DNA of 64,000 nucleotides from Halococcoides cellulosivorans (GCF_003058365.1 NZ_CP028858.1:1054001-1118000), one strand, 5' to 3'; shown: positions 23,824 through 32,330, numbered from the stretch's first letter. The notes: a model not told the origin generated them from the letters alone. Numbers and translations are program-made.

Positions 23824-25431
23824 ATGACAGGGGACAATCAGACGCGATCAGACGTACCGAGAGGTATCGACGCGGACAACTACACACGACGGCACTTCCT
23901 CAAAGGGGGCGTCGCAGCGGCCGGTGCACTGACACTCGGGAGCGCCGCGACCGTCAGCGGGGCCGATCAGGTCTGTAACAGCGACTACGGCACGATCGAC
24001 GTGTCGAACACGTTCACGCTGATGGACAACCGCTGGGGGATGGACGACGCCGACCAGTGCATCTGGCTGAACGACGACGGCACCTACGGGTACGACTTCG
24101 ACGCCTCGACGACCAGTGGCGGGATCAACTACCCCGAAGTGTTCACCGGGACGCGCCCGTGGGGCGACGACACGGGCGTCCCGGAGTTCCCGCTCCGACG
24201 GGGCGACGTTGACGACCTCGTGATGGAGGTCGACGCCGACCTGTCGATCGGTGGCGGCGAGTGGGACTGGGCCGAGGAGTGGTGGCTCTGTACGGACGAC
24301 CCCACAGTGAATCCCGAGACCCACCAGTACGAGATCATGCTCCTGCTCGACTGGGGCGGCGGGCACGATCACGGGACCGTCCAGGATCCCGAGGCCTGGA
24401 CCGACCAGTTCGGCAACACCGTCTCGCTGTGGACGGTCTACGAGGAAGGCGGGACGAGCGCCGACTTCTACATCTTCCGCATCGAGGGCGGCCACGACGG
24501 CGGCAAGATCGACATGGCCGAGATCGTCGACTACTTGAGCGCCAACGAGGGCATCAGCGAAGACCTCCTGATCACTGGCTTCGAACTCGGCAACGAGTAC
24601 TGGGGCGGCGCGAGTGGCGAGGTCACCTACAACCAGTTCGACGTGACCGTCAACGGCGCGACCTACACCAGCGGGCCCGGCGGATCGACGAGTTCGACGA
24701 CCGAGGAGTCGACCACGACGACCGAAGAGGATCCCACGACCGAAGCGGAGACCACGACCGACGACTCGGCCGACGACTCGACGACCGATGCCTCCAGCGA
24801 CGCGATCGCAGTGATCGATCCGAGCACGACGACGCCCGCTGTCGGAGAGTACGTCGATTTCCACATCGAGGACACCAGCGGCAACGGACGCTGGATCACC
24901 GATCTCGCGTGGGACCTCGGGGACGGCGCGACAGGTACGGGGTGGCACGCCGGCCACAGCTACGCGAGTGCCGGCGAGTACGTCGTCGAACTCACGGCGA
25001 CCGCCAACGATGGCAGTACGAGCGTCGACACCGTGACCGTCGTCGTCGGTGACGGGGGCAGCCCTACCGAGGAGACCACGACCGACGAGGAGACGACCAC
25101 CGACGAGGAGACGACGACCACCGAAGAGACCACGTCCGACGACTCGACGTCCGGCGATTCCACATCTGACTCCTCGACGGACCCGTACGGCGAAATCGCC
25201 CCGAGCGCGACGACCGTGGACGTCGGTGAGACGGTCTATCTCGAACTCGACGCCAACGAGTCCTGGCTGACCGGCATCGAGTGGGACCTGGGTGACGGCA
25301 CGACCGACTCGGGATCCTGGCACATTGCGCACGCCTACGACGAGGCCGGGAGCTACACCGTCACGCTCGACACCCAGTCCGGCAGCACCGGTGAGTGGAC
25401 GACCGACAGCGTGACGATCGACGTCGTCTGA
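23824..25431 (+). CDS. secreted GH12-like endoglucanase with two PKD domains
   Basis: A 535-residue Tat-exported protein. The Tat motif TRRHFLKGG (residues 21-29) precedes a hydrophobic stretch. Residues about 50-285 resemble the GH12 beta-jelly-roll: NRWGMDDADQCIWLNDDGTY, INYPEVFTG, HQYEIMLLLDWGG with the candidate nucleophile Glu170, and GFELGNEYWGGASGEVTYNQF with the candidate acid/base Glu258. Two PKD-type beta-sandwich repeats (about 333-411 and 457-535; each with WDLGDG) follow, joined by Thr/Glu/Asp-rich linkers. It probably cleaves beta-1,4-glucan outside the cell. The GH12 assignment is by eye. The ATG at 23824 was preferred to a start at 23791. Confidence 0.85.
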   Translation: MTGDNQTRSDVPRGIDADNYTRRHFLKGGVAAAGALTLGSAATVSGADQVCNSDYGTIDVSNTFTLMDNRWGMDDADQCIWLNDDGTYGYDFDASTTSGGINYPEVFTGTRPWGDDTGVPEFPLRRGDVDDLVMEVDADLSIGGGEWDWAEEWWLCTDDPTVNPETHQYEIMLLLDWGGGHDHGTVQDPEAWTDQFGNTVSLWTVYEEGGTSADFYIFRIEGGHDGGKIDMAEIVDYLSANEGISEDLLITGFELGNEYWGGASGEVTYNQFDVTVNGATYTSGPGGSTSSTTEESTTTTEEDPTTEAETTTDDSADDSTTDASSDAIAVIDPSTTTPAVGEYVDFHIEDTSGNGRWITDLAWDLGDGATGTGWHAGHSYASAGEYVVELTATANDGSTSVDTVTVVVGDGGSPTEETTTDEETTTDEETTTTEETTSDDSTSGDSTSDSSTDPYGEIAPSATTVDVGETVYLELDANESWLTGIEWDLGDGTTDSGSWHIAHAYDEAGSYTVTLDTQSGSTGEWTTDSVTIDVV

Positions 25432-25492
25432 TCGGTTCTCAGACGATTGGAGCGGGCCGACCGATTTTACGCTCTCAGATCGAATCGCCGCC

Positions 25493-26473
25493 GTGACCGA
25501 CTGGCGTGACGCGATCGACGGCCTCCAGACCGATCTGCTCGCGAGCTACCGCCGTGGCGTGCCGATCGCGGGGCGACCGTACGAGCGGATGGCCTCCGCC
25601 CTCGACGCCACGCCCGACGCGGTCCGATCTGCGCTGACGGACCTCCAGCGGGCGGGCGTGATCAGGCGAATCGGGCCCGCGATCGCGACCCGTCACGTCG
25701 GGGCCTCAACGCTCGCCGCGCTGGCCGTGCCCGACCAGGCGGTCGATCGGGTCGGCCGGCAGGTCGCCGCTCGCGACCCCATTACGCACGCCTATCGGCG
25801 CGACCATCGCTATTCGCTGTGGATCGTGCTCACCGCGGGCGACCGGGCGGCACTCGACGCCCACCTCGCTGGCGTCGCCACGCAGACCGGGATCGAGCCG
25901 CTCGATCTGCCGGCCGACGCGGTCTACGCCCACGATCTGGCGTTTCCGGTCCTCGATCGCGAGCCACTGCCCGCGACCCGCGATCGCCCGCCGGCGACGC
26001 CCAACCGGTCGATCGATCCCGCGGATCGCCGCCTGCTCGCCGCGCTCCAGGACGGCCTCCCGATCGCGCCCCGACCGTACGAGCGGGTCGCTGACCGCCT
26101 GGATCGCGACCGCGACGCCGTCGTCGAAACGCTCGGCGCGCTCCAGACGGCGGGCTTCGTCCGCCGGACGGGCCTGGTCGTCAGCCACCACGCGACGGGC
26201 TACGATGCGACGGCGATGGTCGCGTGGGCGGTGCCGGATAGCGACCTCGACCGGGCGGGCCGGGCCGCTGCGCAAGTCGACGGCGTCACGAAGGTGTACG
26301 CCCGTCCCGCTCGTCCGGAGCGCGACTGGCCCTATTCGCTGTTTACGATGATTCACGCGCGAACGCCCGCGGCGCGCGACCGCGCGATCGATCGATTGGA
26401 GGATGCCATTGGCCACGCATTCGAGCGCCTGGAGACTGTCACGCGCTACGGCCAGTCGGGCGCGCGACTCTGA
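25493..26473 (+). CDS. fused AhbA/AhbB-like siroheme decarboxylase
   Basis: A 326-residue protein made of two Lrp/AsnC-like repeats. Each has a winged-helix part (residues about 1-65, beginning LQTDLLASYRRGVPIAGRPY, and about 167-225, LLAALQDGLPIAPRPY) and an RAM-like part (with ITHAYRRDHRYSLWIVL and VTKVYARPARPERDWPYSLF). The repeated GRPYERxA and Y-SL[WF] segments match siroheme decarboxylase subunits AhbA and AhbB (NirD/L-type), which remove acetate carboxyls in the alternative haem pathway. Here both halves are in one chain, as in haloarchaea. It starts with GTG at 25493. Confidence 0.85.
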   Translation: MTDWRDAIDGLQTDLLASYRRGVPIAGRPYERMASALDATPDAVRSALTDLQRAGVIRRIGPAIATRHVGASTLAALAVPDQAVDRVGRQVAARDPITHAYRRDHRYSLWIVLTAGDRAALDAHLAGVATQTGIEPLDLPADAVYAHDLAFPVLDREPLPATRDRPPATPNRSIDPADRRLLAALQDGLPIAPRPYERVADRLDRDRDAVVETLGALQTAGFVRRTGLVVSHHATGYDATAMVAWAVPDSDLDRAGRAAAQVDGVTKVYARPARPERDWPYSLFTMIHARTPAARDRAIDRLEDAIGHAFERLETVTRYGQSGARL

Positions 26474-26548
26474 TCGGACGCATCGCTGAGCGACGAGTGT
26501 TGACCGTATCCACAACACTCACGCGCTCCGATACCGAATTGTCCGATC

Positions 26549-26953
26549 ATGGCACCGACTGGTGACGACACGACCACGCTTCACGTCCGGTATCGCGAGG
26601 GAAGTACCCTGGAATCGACGCTCGCGGCGATCGACCGGGGTGAGGATTCCGATCCCCACTACGAGGTGATCTTCGACGATCCGGACGACCTCCATCGCGT
26701 CACGCGCCCACGATCGGTCGAACTCCTCCGGACGATCGTCCACCACGACCCAGCGAGCATTCGTGAGACGGCCCGTCTCGTCGATCGTGACGTGAGTCAG
26801 GTCCACGAGACTGTCACGGAACTCGAAGGGCTCCACCTGCTCGAACTGCACGAGGAGGGCGCCTCGAAACGACCGGTCGTCTGGTACGACGCGATCGATA
26901 TCGACCTGCCGCTGACGAGTGAGACGTCTGGGGCCGAGGACGTGACTGCCTGA
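26549..26953 (+). CDS. HVO_A0114-type putative DNA-binding protein
   Basis: A 134-residue winged-helix protein. Residues about 40-110 hold the domain: SVELLRTIVHHDPASIRETA, RLVDRDVSQVHETVTELEGL, then HLLELHEEGASKRPVVWYDA forming the wing. This order and the KRPVVWYDAIDIDLP ending match the haloarchaeal HVO_A0114 family as remembered. The target is unknown. It converges on the hypothetical gene at 26958-27845 with only four bases between the stops. Confidence 0.82.
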   Translation: MAPTGDDTTTLHVRYREGSTLESTLAAIDRGEDSDPHYEVIFDDPDDLHRVTRPRSVELLRTIVHHDPASIRETARLVDRDVSQVHETVTELEGLHLLELHEEGASKRPVVWYDAIDIDLPLTSETSGAEDVTA

Positions 26954-26957
26954 CTGC

Positions 26958-27845
26958 TCACCACTCGGTCGGGTCGCCGATCGTGTCTCGGATGGTGTGG
27001 TCGATCCGAAACTGGTCCGCCGGACCGGTATCTGCCCGGTCGAGTGTCGCTCGCGGCTTGACGAGTAGTGCGTTCGCGGCGTCGACCCACGCGTCGAACT
27101 GATCGGTGTCGGCTCGAACAGGCCCGTGTGTCAACGCGTACGTCGCCCCGGAGTACAGCGTCCAGGCGTCGACCTCGCCGGAGGGGTCGTGGGCCTGTGC
27201 GACCCGTCGAGCGGCGACTGTCGCCACCCGGGCGGGCAGGCCGATGGACTCGTAGACTGCCCGGACCGACGTGGGTGTCTCGATGGTGGTCGCGTGAGCG
27301 GTCGCGACGGCCGCCCCGAGGTCGTCGTCGAGGGTCCCGAGTGCGTGGAGTTCGTCGGCCCAGGTCTCTCGAACGGCGGTAGGTCTACCGTCGGTTTGCT
27401 CGGTCCGCTCGGTGAGCTGTCGCATCGAGTTTCGACAACTGGTGTCCTGGGCGACCCCTTCGATCAGCAGCCGCGGCCGTGAGCCTCGTTCGAGACGACC
27501 GGAGACGCCGATCGCCAGCGGATCACCCTGGTGGGCGACGGTGACACCCTCGAACAGCACGTCAACAGCGACACGTCCCGTGCTCGACGACGTGCGAAGT
27601 TCGCCGAACGCCCGCCGTCTCAGTGAGCGTCCATCGATCTCGATCGACCGAAGCAGGTCGACCAACGGATCGAATGCCGCTTTGGCCGACATTCGTGACC
27701 GTTTGGGGGAGCCGACAGTGTGTTCCGAGACCGCATCGACGGCAGTCGACAGCGACTGGACCTCGTCTGGATTGCCGTACCACGCGGGCACCGCCCGAGT
27801 GCCGGTGACACCTGCGAAGACCGTTCGATCTGTGGTCTGAGTCAT
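26958..27845 (-). CDS. paralogue 1 of an unrecognised haloarchaeal family
   Basis: A 295-residue soluble protein with no signal or membrane segments. It is a clear paralogue of the adjacent gene at 27855-29066: both have MTQ-TRTVFAGV at the start, then a middle segment EGVAQDTSCRNSMRQLTER and a late segment DAWTLYSGATYALTHGP. The TCxNSMRQL and WTLYSGxTYALTH motifs recall the phage/plasmid-like DUF932 family (which has an N-terminal fold, xVCxN and WGLYNA motifs), but this is a distant guess. The gap of nine bases suggests one transcript with its paralogue. Function unknown. Confidence 0.75.
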   Translation of the reverse strand: MTQTTDRTVFAGVTGTRAVPAWYGNPDEVQSLSTAVDAVSEHTVGSPKRSRMSAKAAFDPLVDLLRSIEIDGRSLRRRAFGELRTSSSTGRVAVDVLFEGVTVAHQGDPLAIGVSGRLERGSRPRLLIEGVAQDTSCRNSMRQLTERTEQTDGRPTAVRETWADELHALGTLDDDLGAAVATAHATTIETPTSVRAVYESIGLPARVATVAARRVAQAHDPSGEVDAWTLYSGATYALTHGPVRADTDQFDAWVDAANALLVKPRATLDRADTGPADQFRIDHTIRDTIGDPTEW

Positions 27846-27854
27846 GAGTGCACT

Positions 27855-29066
27855 CTACCGATCGAAACCGCGGCCCGTGCGGGCAGCGGTCGTGCGAATC
27901 GACCGACTGCGCGTCGTGGCGGGATCGCCCGTCCGGGTGAGCAGCGTCGTGGGAAGCGTCGGTGCCTCGACCGTCCGGGGTGTCGTCCCGTCGGACTCCA
28001 GCAGGTCGATCGCCTGACCGGGGGCGACCAGCAACTGGTTGAGCAGGCGGACGTGCTCGTCGAAGGTCGCCCCTTCCGAGCCCGGGTGCTCGTGGGTCAG
28101 CGCGTACGTCCCGCCCGAGTACAGCGTCCACAGATCGATCGCCATGCCGTCGGTCTCTGTGTCCTGTGATCCGGTCGTGGGCTCGGCGTCTGATCCGGCG
28201 TTGTCGTCTGGCCCAGCACCACCCTCAGCGTCTGGCCCAGCATCGTCTTCGTCGTCTGGCCCAGCACCGCCCTCAGCGTCTGGCCCAGCACCGCCCTCAG
28301 CGTCTGGCCCAGCACCGTCTTCGTCGTCTGGCCCAGCACCGTCTTCGTCGTCTGAATCCGGCAAGAACTTCGACTCGTCCAGTTCGGTGTCTACCTCCCG
28401 ATCGACGGATTCGCTGTCGGTCTCTGCGATGACCCGTTCGGCCGCGCTGGTGGCGAGTGAGGGCGGCCACCCGATCGACTCGTACAGCGTGGGCACCAAC
28501 TCTGGCTCGACCACGGTCTCGATCTCCTGAGCGGCCTCGATCGCGTTGCCGAGTCTCGAACTGACGAGCTCCATCTCCTGGAGATGCGCCCTCCACCACG
28601 ATTCGAGGCTGTCCCGACTCGGCCTGGTCAGTTCTGATCGCTCGGTGAGCTGTCGCATCGAATTCGTGCAGGTGATGTCCTGTGCGAACCCGTCGGCGCT
28701 GACTGTCTCGTCCTCGAATCGGGTCGACAGGCCCATCGTGACCGGTTCGTCCCGGGAGAGGGTCGCCTCCAGACCGTCGAAGAGGATATCGACCTGTACT
28801 CGATCGGCCGATCGGTAGGTCCGAATCTCGCCGAAGGTAATCTCGCCCAGCCGTCGCCCGTCGACGCCGGCCCGGTGGCACAACTCGTAGATCGGCGAAT
28901 ACGCGTCGATCGGATCGAACCGGTCGGTGTCGATGGATCGGCTCACCGTTCGGACCGCCCGACTGAACGGGACCGGATCGGGGTCTGAATCGTACCAGTC
29001 CGGTATCTCGGCGTTCGATCTCGTGTCCACTCCGGCGAAGACGGTCCGTGTGTCTGGCTGGGTCAT
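27855..29066 (-). CDS. paralogue 2 with an inserted acidic tandem repeat
   Basis: A 403-residue paralogue of the neighbour (MTQPDTRTVFAGVDTRS; FAQDITCTNSMRQLTERSEL; DLWTLYSGGTYALTHEHP). It differs by an insertion of about 90 residues before the WTLYSG motif. The insertion is mostly six tandem 8-residue units such as DDEDGAGP and DAEGGAGP. The ATG at 29066 aligns with the start of the paralogue; the open frame reaches 29228 but the extra 54 residues are not conserved. It would be co-transcribed with the paralogue and lies downstream of the RNase P RNA. No function can be assigned. Confidence 0.75.
   Translation of the reverse strand: MTQPDTRTVFAGVDTRSNAEIPDWYDSDPDPVPFSRAVRTVSRSIDTDRFDPIDAYSPIYELCHRAGVDGRRLGEITFGEIRTYRSADRVQVDILFDGLEATLSRDEPVTMGLSTRFEDETVSADGFAQDITCTNSMRQLTERSELTRPSRDSLESWWRAHLQEMELVSSRLGNAIEAAQEIETVVEPELVPTLYESIGWPPSLATSAAERVIAETDSESVDREVDTELDESKFLPDSDDEDGAGPDDEDGAGPDAEGGAGPDAEGGAGPDDEDDAGPDAEGGAGPDDNAGSDAEPTTGSQDTETDGMAIDLWTLYSGGTYALTHEHPGSEGATFDEHVRLLNQLLVAPGQAIDLLESDGTTPRTVEAPTLPTTLLTRTGDPATTRSRSIRTTAARTGRGFDR
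28206..28349 (-). repeat. coding minisatellite, six 24-bp units
   Basis: Six contiguous 24-bp units at 28206, 28230, 28254, 28278, 28302 and 28326, each beginning GTCTGGCCCAGCA on the + strand. Two endings alternate (CCCTCAGC and GTCTTCGTC). The units encode octapeptides ending GAGP in the minus-strand gene. Units 3 and 4 are identical, as are units 5 and 6, so recent slippage is likely. Confidence 0.95.
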
Positions 29067-29188
29067 GGTGGCTCCTGGGGGCCGTCTGTGGCCCGATCGG
29101 CCGATCCGTCGAGTATGTACCGTCGTGAGGATCCCTGTCCCATCCCGAACGGCCCCGTCGACTAGTGGTCCGAATCTGTTAAGAAACC

Positions 29189-29210
29189 AGACCCCACACA
29201 CTGTGGGTCT
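29189..29210 (-). terminator. hairpin downstream of RNase P RNA
   Basis: AGACCC(C)ACA and TGTGGGTCT pair around a three-base loop with one bulged C. It lies about 40-60 bases beyond the 3' end of the RNase P RNA and before the start of the following minus-strand gene. It is probably a transcription end or processing hairpin; the role is inferred. Confidence 0.45.
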
Positions 29211-29249
29211 GTCTCCCGGGCGACCCAATCGCGTCGCTGGTCGGTCTTC

Positions 29250-29675
29250 GTGGCTGCGGGGAGTAAGCCCCCTTCTGTTCGATCCGGCATTCGGCTGAGC
29301 GTCCGCGCCGTCACCCGTGAGGGTGCTCGCCGTGTGGCGGTGGTGTCGGACTACCTGTCGCGCGGACTTGCACCGGCGAGGGTCGCCGTTCCATCCGTTC
29401 GCGGCCGTCGGCCCTCGGTGGGGTCTTCCCCGTGCTTGACCGGCCTTCGACCCGCGTGCCTTGCGACGGCGGGCCGCAGACCTTCATCGCGTGGGGGTCG
29501 CACACCTCGTTGGTCGGGCCGCGCGGTCTCGTTTCTGTTCGAGTGCCGGCGGTCGCCCGTCCCGGGCGTGGGCCCGGTCGCCTGCCCGCACGGTGGGGGG
29601 ACTTTCCTCGTGCCCTGAGGGCACGGGAGCCGGACTCCCGCTGCCACTCGAACCTCGGCGGGCCCGCCCGTTAAG
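29250..29675 (-). ncRNA. rnpB: RNase P RNA
   Basis: The catalytic RNA of RNase P, which trims tRNA 5' ends. Reading minus, the 5' P3-like hairpin CGGGAG-TCCGG-CTCCCG is followed by GCACGAGGAAAGTCCCCCCA, the universally conserved CR I/P4 5' strand. Near the 3' end comes ACAGAAGGGGGCTTACTCCC, the matching CR V/P4 3' strand. The central part is GC-rich and full of stems, and no frame through it looks coding. A length of about 425 bases suits archaeal type A RNA. Exact ends are approximate by about 10-15 bases. Confidence 0.94.
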
Positions 29676-29715
29676 CGTTCGGTCACGCCCGCCCCGAACG
29701 CCAGCGGTTTTCACG

Positions 29716-30396
29716 ATGGCCGTCGATGCCCCGAGCGTGATCGCAGACTGGACCGCCGTCGCCGTCGCGCTCGCCGTCCCGATCGCGGTGCTCGTCGTCC
29801 AAACCGCACGCCGCCCCCCGCGTCGAGACTGTCTCGTGGCGACGTTCGCCGTCGCCGGACTCGCCCCCGTCCTGGCGCTGCCGCTGTTGGCCTGGCTCGG
29901 CGCCCGCACCGTTTCGACCGTCGATCCAGCCCCCATTGGTCGTGTCGGACCCGTTCCGATCGCCGCGCTCGCGGTCGTCGCGGCGAGCGCACTCCTCGTG
30001 GGCCTGCTCGTCTGGCGGATCGGCCGCGTCGAGGCCCGGCCCGCCGTCGCTCGCACCGACCGCGCGTGGGGCACAGTCGCCGGCCTCGCGATCGCGGCCG
30101 TCGGTGTCGCGGTGGCCGTCCGCGTCGACCCTGCTCTCGGCGCGACGCTGGTCTGGGCCGGGCCACTCCTGGGGGTTCAGTGGGCCGTCGACTGGCGGAT
30201 CGTCTGGGCCCGTCGACGGTCGGTCGCGTGGGCGGTCGTCGTTCCGACGCTGTATTTCTGGTCGATCGATGTGGTCGCGTTCACTGGCGGGGCCCCGGTC
30301 GGTGGCTGGGGGCCGTCACTCGTCGGGGCGATCCTGGCGCCTGTGGGGTCGCTGCTGGTCGTCCAGATGCTCGTCGTTCACGATCGGCACGCCTGA
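29716..30396 (+). CDS. lycopene-cyclase-domain-like membrane protein without the PxEE motif
   Basis: A 226-residue protein with six or seven hydrophobic helices (MAVDAPSVIADWTAVAVALA...). The second half, LVWAGPLLGVQWAVDWRIVW then ARRRSVAWAVVVPTLYFWSI, resembles the second repeat of CrtYc/d-type lycopene cyclases (WxxPxxxxQW...WxRRR...PTLYLWxxD). Those enzymes then have LPIEE; here the site reads WGPSLVGAILAPVGSLLVVQ, without the acidic pair. It may be an inactive or re-purposed relative. It starts about 40 bases upstream-divergent from RNase P RNA, so promoters overlap. Confidence 0.65.
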   Translation: MAVDAPSVIADWTAVAVALAVPIAVLVVQTARRPPRRDCLVATFAVAGLAPVLALPLLAWLGARTVSTVDPAPIGRVGPVPIAALAVVAASALLVGLLVWRIGRVEARPAVARTDRAWGTVAGLAIAAVGVAVAVRVDPALGATLVWAGPLLGVQWAVDWRIVWARRRSVAWAVVVPTLYFWSIDVVAFTGGAPVGGWGPSLVGAILAPVGSLLVVQMLVVHDRHA

Positions 30397-30421
30397 CGGT
30401 CACTCTCGTCGCGATCGGTCG

Positions 30422-31222
30422 TTACCCCTCGGAGCGACGCAGCCCCGATTCGAGGAGGGGCCGCATCATGCCGACGATCGGAACCGCTCCGCCGTCGGTC
30501 CAGACCGCGCGGTGGTCGTCGGACGCGCCCGCCGCGTGGAGGCGCGTGCTTGCGAGCAAGGCGCTGCCGTCGAGGAGAGCGATCGCTGAGATCGCGCCCT
30601 GCTGGATCGGCACCTCTTCCCACCAGGTCCAGGTTTCGAGCACGGTCGCATGCGGCGCGGCCCGGCGAAGCGCCGCGCGGATCTCCTCACTCGGTGAGGC
30701 GGCCAGCATCTCGACTTCGCGTGCGTCGGCGTCGGTGATCGCCGCCCGGAGGTCGTCGGTCAACAGCGACGGATCGGCCAGGGCGAGCAACACCTCGGCC
30801 TCGGCCGCACCGATCAGGCCCTCCAGACGGTCGGCAACCGGCGCGACGCCTTCGAGCACCCAGACGTCACCGCTCTCGGACCCCCGTTCCGGGGCCGACA
30901 GCGCTGCCAGTCGCGCGTGCAACTGATCCAGCTGTCGAGTCGTCCGGCGCTCGATCGTCGCGATGGCCTCGTCGTGGTCGACCGCGCGGAAGGTTCGGGG
31001 TGAGCCCTCCTGGACGTCGACGACCCCGCGCTCGGCCAGCGCTTCCATACAGCCGTACACGCGTGCCCGAGGGACCTGTGAGACCTCGTCGACGTCGCGG
31101 GCCGACCCCTGACCGATCCGACAGAGGGCCACGAACGATCGGGCCTCGTACTCGGTGAACTCGAACCGTTCCAGCAGGTCGACGGCGGCTTCGATCGTGT
31201 CGGCGTCCTCGGACGTCGTCAC
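30422..31222 (-). CDS. TrmB-family transcription regulator
   Basis: A 266-residue regulator. The N-terminal winged helix (about residues 10-85) shows FEFTEYEARSFVALCRIGQG, SARDVDEVSQVPRARVYGCM, LAERGVVDVQEGSPRTFRAV, typical of TrmB. A coiled helix follows (TTRQLDQLHARLAAL), then an alpha/beta effector domain of PLD-like type (VWVLEGVAPVADRLEGLIGA; TWTWWEEVPIQ). No sugar-binding C-terminal barrel is present, so it is the short class. It is divergent from a TFB gene, and an inverted repeat with TrmB-like TACT/AGTA ends lies between them. It probably controls that TFB and itself. Confidence 0.9.
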   Translation of the reverse strand: MTTSEDADTIEAAVDLLERFEFTEYEARSFVALCRIGQGSARDVDEVSQVPRARVYGCMEALAERGVVDVQEGSPRTFRAVDHDEAIATIERRTTRQLDQLHARLAALSAPERGSESGDVWVLEGVAPVADRLEGLIGAAEAEVLLALADPSLLTDDLRAAITDADAREVEMLAASPSEEIRAALRRAAPHATVLETWTWWEEVPIQQGAISAIALLDGSALLASTRLHAAGASDDHRAVWTDGGAVPIVGMMRPLLESGLRRSEG

Positions 31223-31281
31223 GCCGTGCCGTTCGATCTGCCGGGCAATAACCGTTCGTCTCGGGGATCGAAGTCTGTTTC

Positions 31282-31304
31282 TACTCCAGTAAAAAACTGA
31301 AGTA
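31282..31304. promoter_or_regulatory. inverted repeat operator between trmB-like gene and tfb
   Basis: TACTCCAGT and ACTGAAGTA form a 9-bp inverted repeat (one mismatch) spaced by AAAAA. TACT and AGTA half-sites are typical of known TrmB targets. The TATA-like ACTTATACT at 31307-31315 follows it, about 35-43 bases before the tfb start. The repeat is 60 bases before the trmB-like start on the other strand. It would let one protein control both genes. Confidence 0.7.
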
Positions 31305-31349
31305 AGACTTATACTCGTGGGTCGCTAATTCGTCGTACGCGACTTCCTC

Positions 31350-32330
31350 ATGTCACGAGTCGACACGCGACCCGACGACGGCGCGACGGGCGAAGCACGC
31401 ACGGACGAACAGCGTCGGGATGCCCGGCCCGCCCAGCGCACCGAGTGTCCGGAGTGTGGTGGCGAGGTCGTCCCCGACGGCGACGTCGACCGCGTCTGTA
31501 CCGACTGTGGTGCGGTGATCGAGACCGACCGCATCGACCACGGCCCGGAGTGGCGGGCGTTTTCGGCGGCCGAACGCGACGAGCGATCGCGTGTCGGCGC
31601 CCCGACGACGAAACTCCTCCACGACGAGGGTCTCTCGACGACGATCGGGTGGGCCGACGTGGATTCCAGCGGAGCGACGCTCTCTCCAGAGAAGCGCTCC
31701 CAGATGCGCCGCCTGCGCGTGTGGGACGAGCGGTTTCGCACGCGCGATGCGAAAGATCGCAATCTCAAACAGGCGCTCGGTGAGATCGATCGCATGGCCG
31801 CCGCCGTCGGACTCCCCGAGGACGTTCGCGAGACCGCGGGCGTGATCTATCGTCGCGCGCTCGACGAGGACCTCCTCCCCGGGCGGTCGATCGAGGCGAT
31901 GGCGACCGCCGCGCTGTATGCCGCCGCGCGGCGGGCGAACACGCCACGCAGCCTCGACGAGTTCGAACCCGTGAGTCGCGTCCCACGCGTCGAGTACGCC
32001 CGGGCGTATCGGTATCTCGCTCGCGAACTCGATCTCGGTGTCGCGCCCGCCGATCCCACCGCGTACCTCCCACGATACATCTCCGCGCTGGACGCCGACG
32101 AGGACATCGAACGGCGGGCCCGCGAACTGCTCGACGCCGCCAAAGAGCGGGGCGTCCACAGCGGCAAGGACCCGACCGGTCTCGCCGCGGGCGCGATCTA
32201 CGCCGCGTCGCTGCTGGTGGGCGATCGTCTCACTCAACAGCGGATCGCGGACGCCGCAGACGTGAGCGCGGTGACGATCCGCGATCGGTACAGCGAGTTA
32301 CTCGACGCTCGCGATCAGTCGCGCCGATAA
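31350..32330 (+). CDS. tfb: transcription initiation factor IIB (TFB)
   Basis: Recruits RNA polymerase to TBP-bound promoters. The 326-residue protein has the N-terminal zinc ribbon (CPECGGEVVPDG...CTDCGAV), the B-finger/linker segment DHGPEWRAFSAAERDERSRV, and two cyclin folds (from about residue 125, NLKQALGEIDRMAAAVGLPE, and about 220, YLPRYISALDADEDIERRAR). The second ends with the helix-turn-helix LTQQRIADAADVSAVTIRDR for BRE contact. Haloarchaea have several TFBs; this one, next to its own TrmB-like regulator, is likely a specialised paralogue. It overlaps the convergent gene by 16 bases. Confidence 0.96.
   Translation: MSRVDTRPDDGATGEARTDEQRRDARPAQRTECPECGGEVVPDGDVDRVCTDCGAVIETDRIDHGPEWRAFSAAERDERSRVGAPTTKLLHDEGLSTTIGWADVDSSGATLSPEKRSQMRRLRVWDERFRTRDAKDRNLKQALGEIDRMAAAVGLPEDVRETAGVIYRRALDEDLLPGRSIEAMATAALYAAARRANTPRSLDEFEPVSRVPRVEYARAYRYLARELDLGVAPADPTAYLPRYISALDADEDIERRARELLDAAKERGVHSGKDPTGLAAGAIYAASLLVGDRLTQQRIADAADVSAVTIRDRYSELLDARDQSRR

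Noticed and set aside
28206-28349. Tandem 24-bp repeats as a CRISPR array
   Set aside because: Units are contiguous without spacers and stay in frame with the coding sequence, so this is a coding minisatellite.
29351-29686. Open frames within 29250-29700
   Set aside because: The region is RNase P RNA, recognised by both conserved P4 strands.
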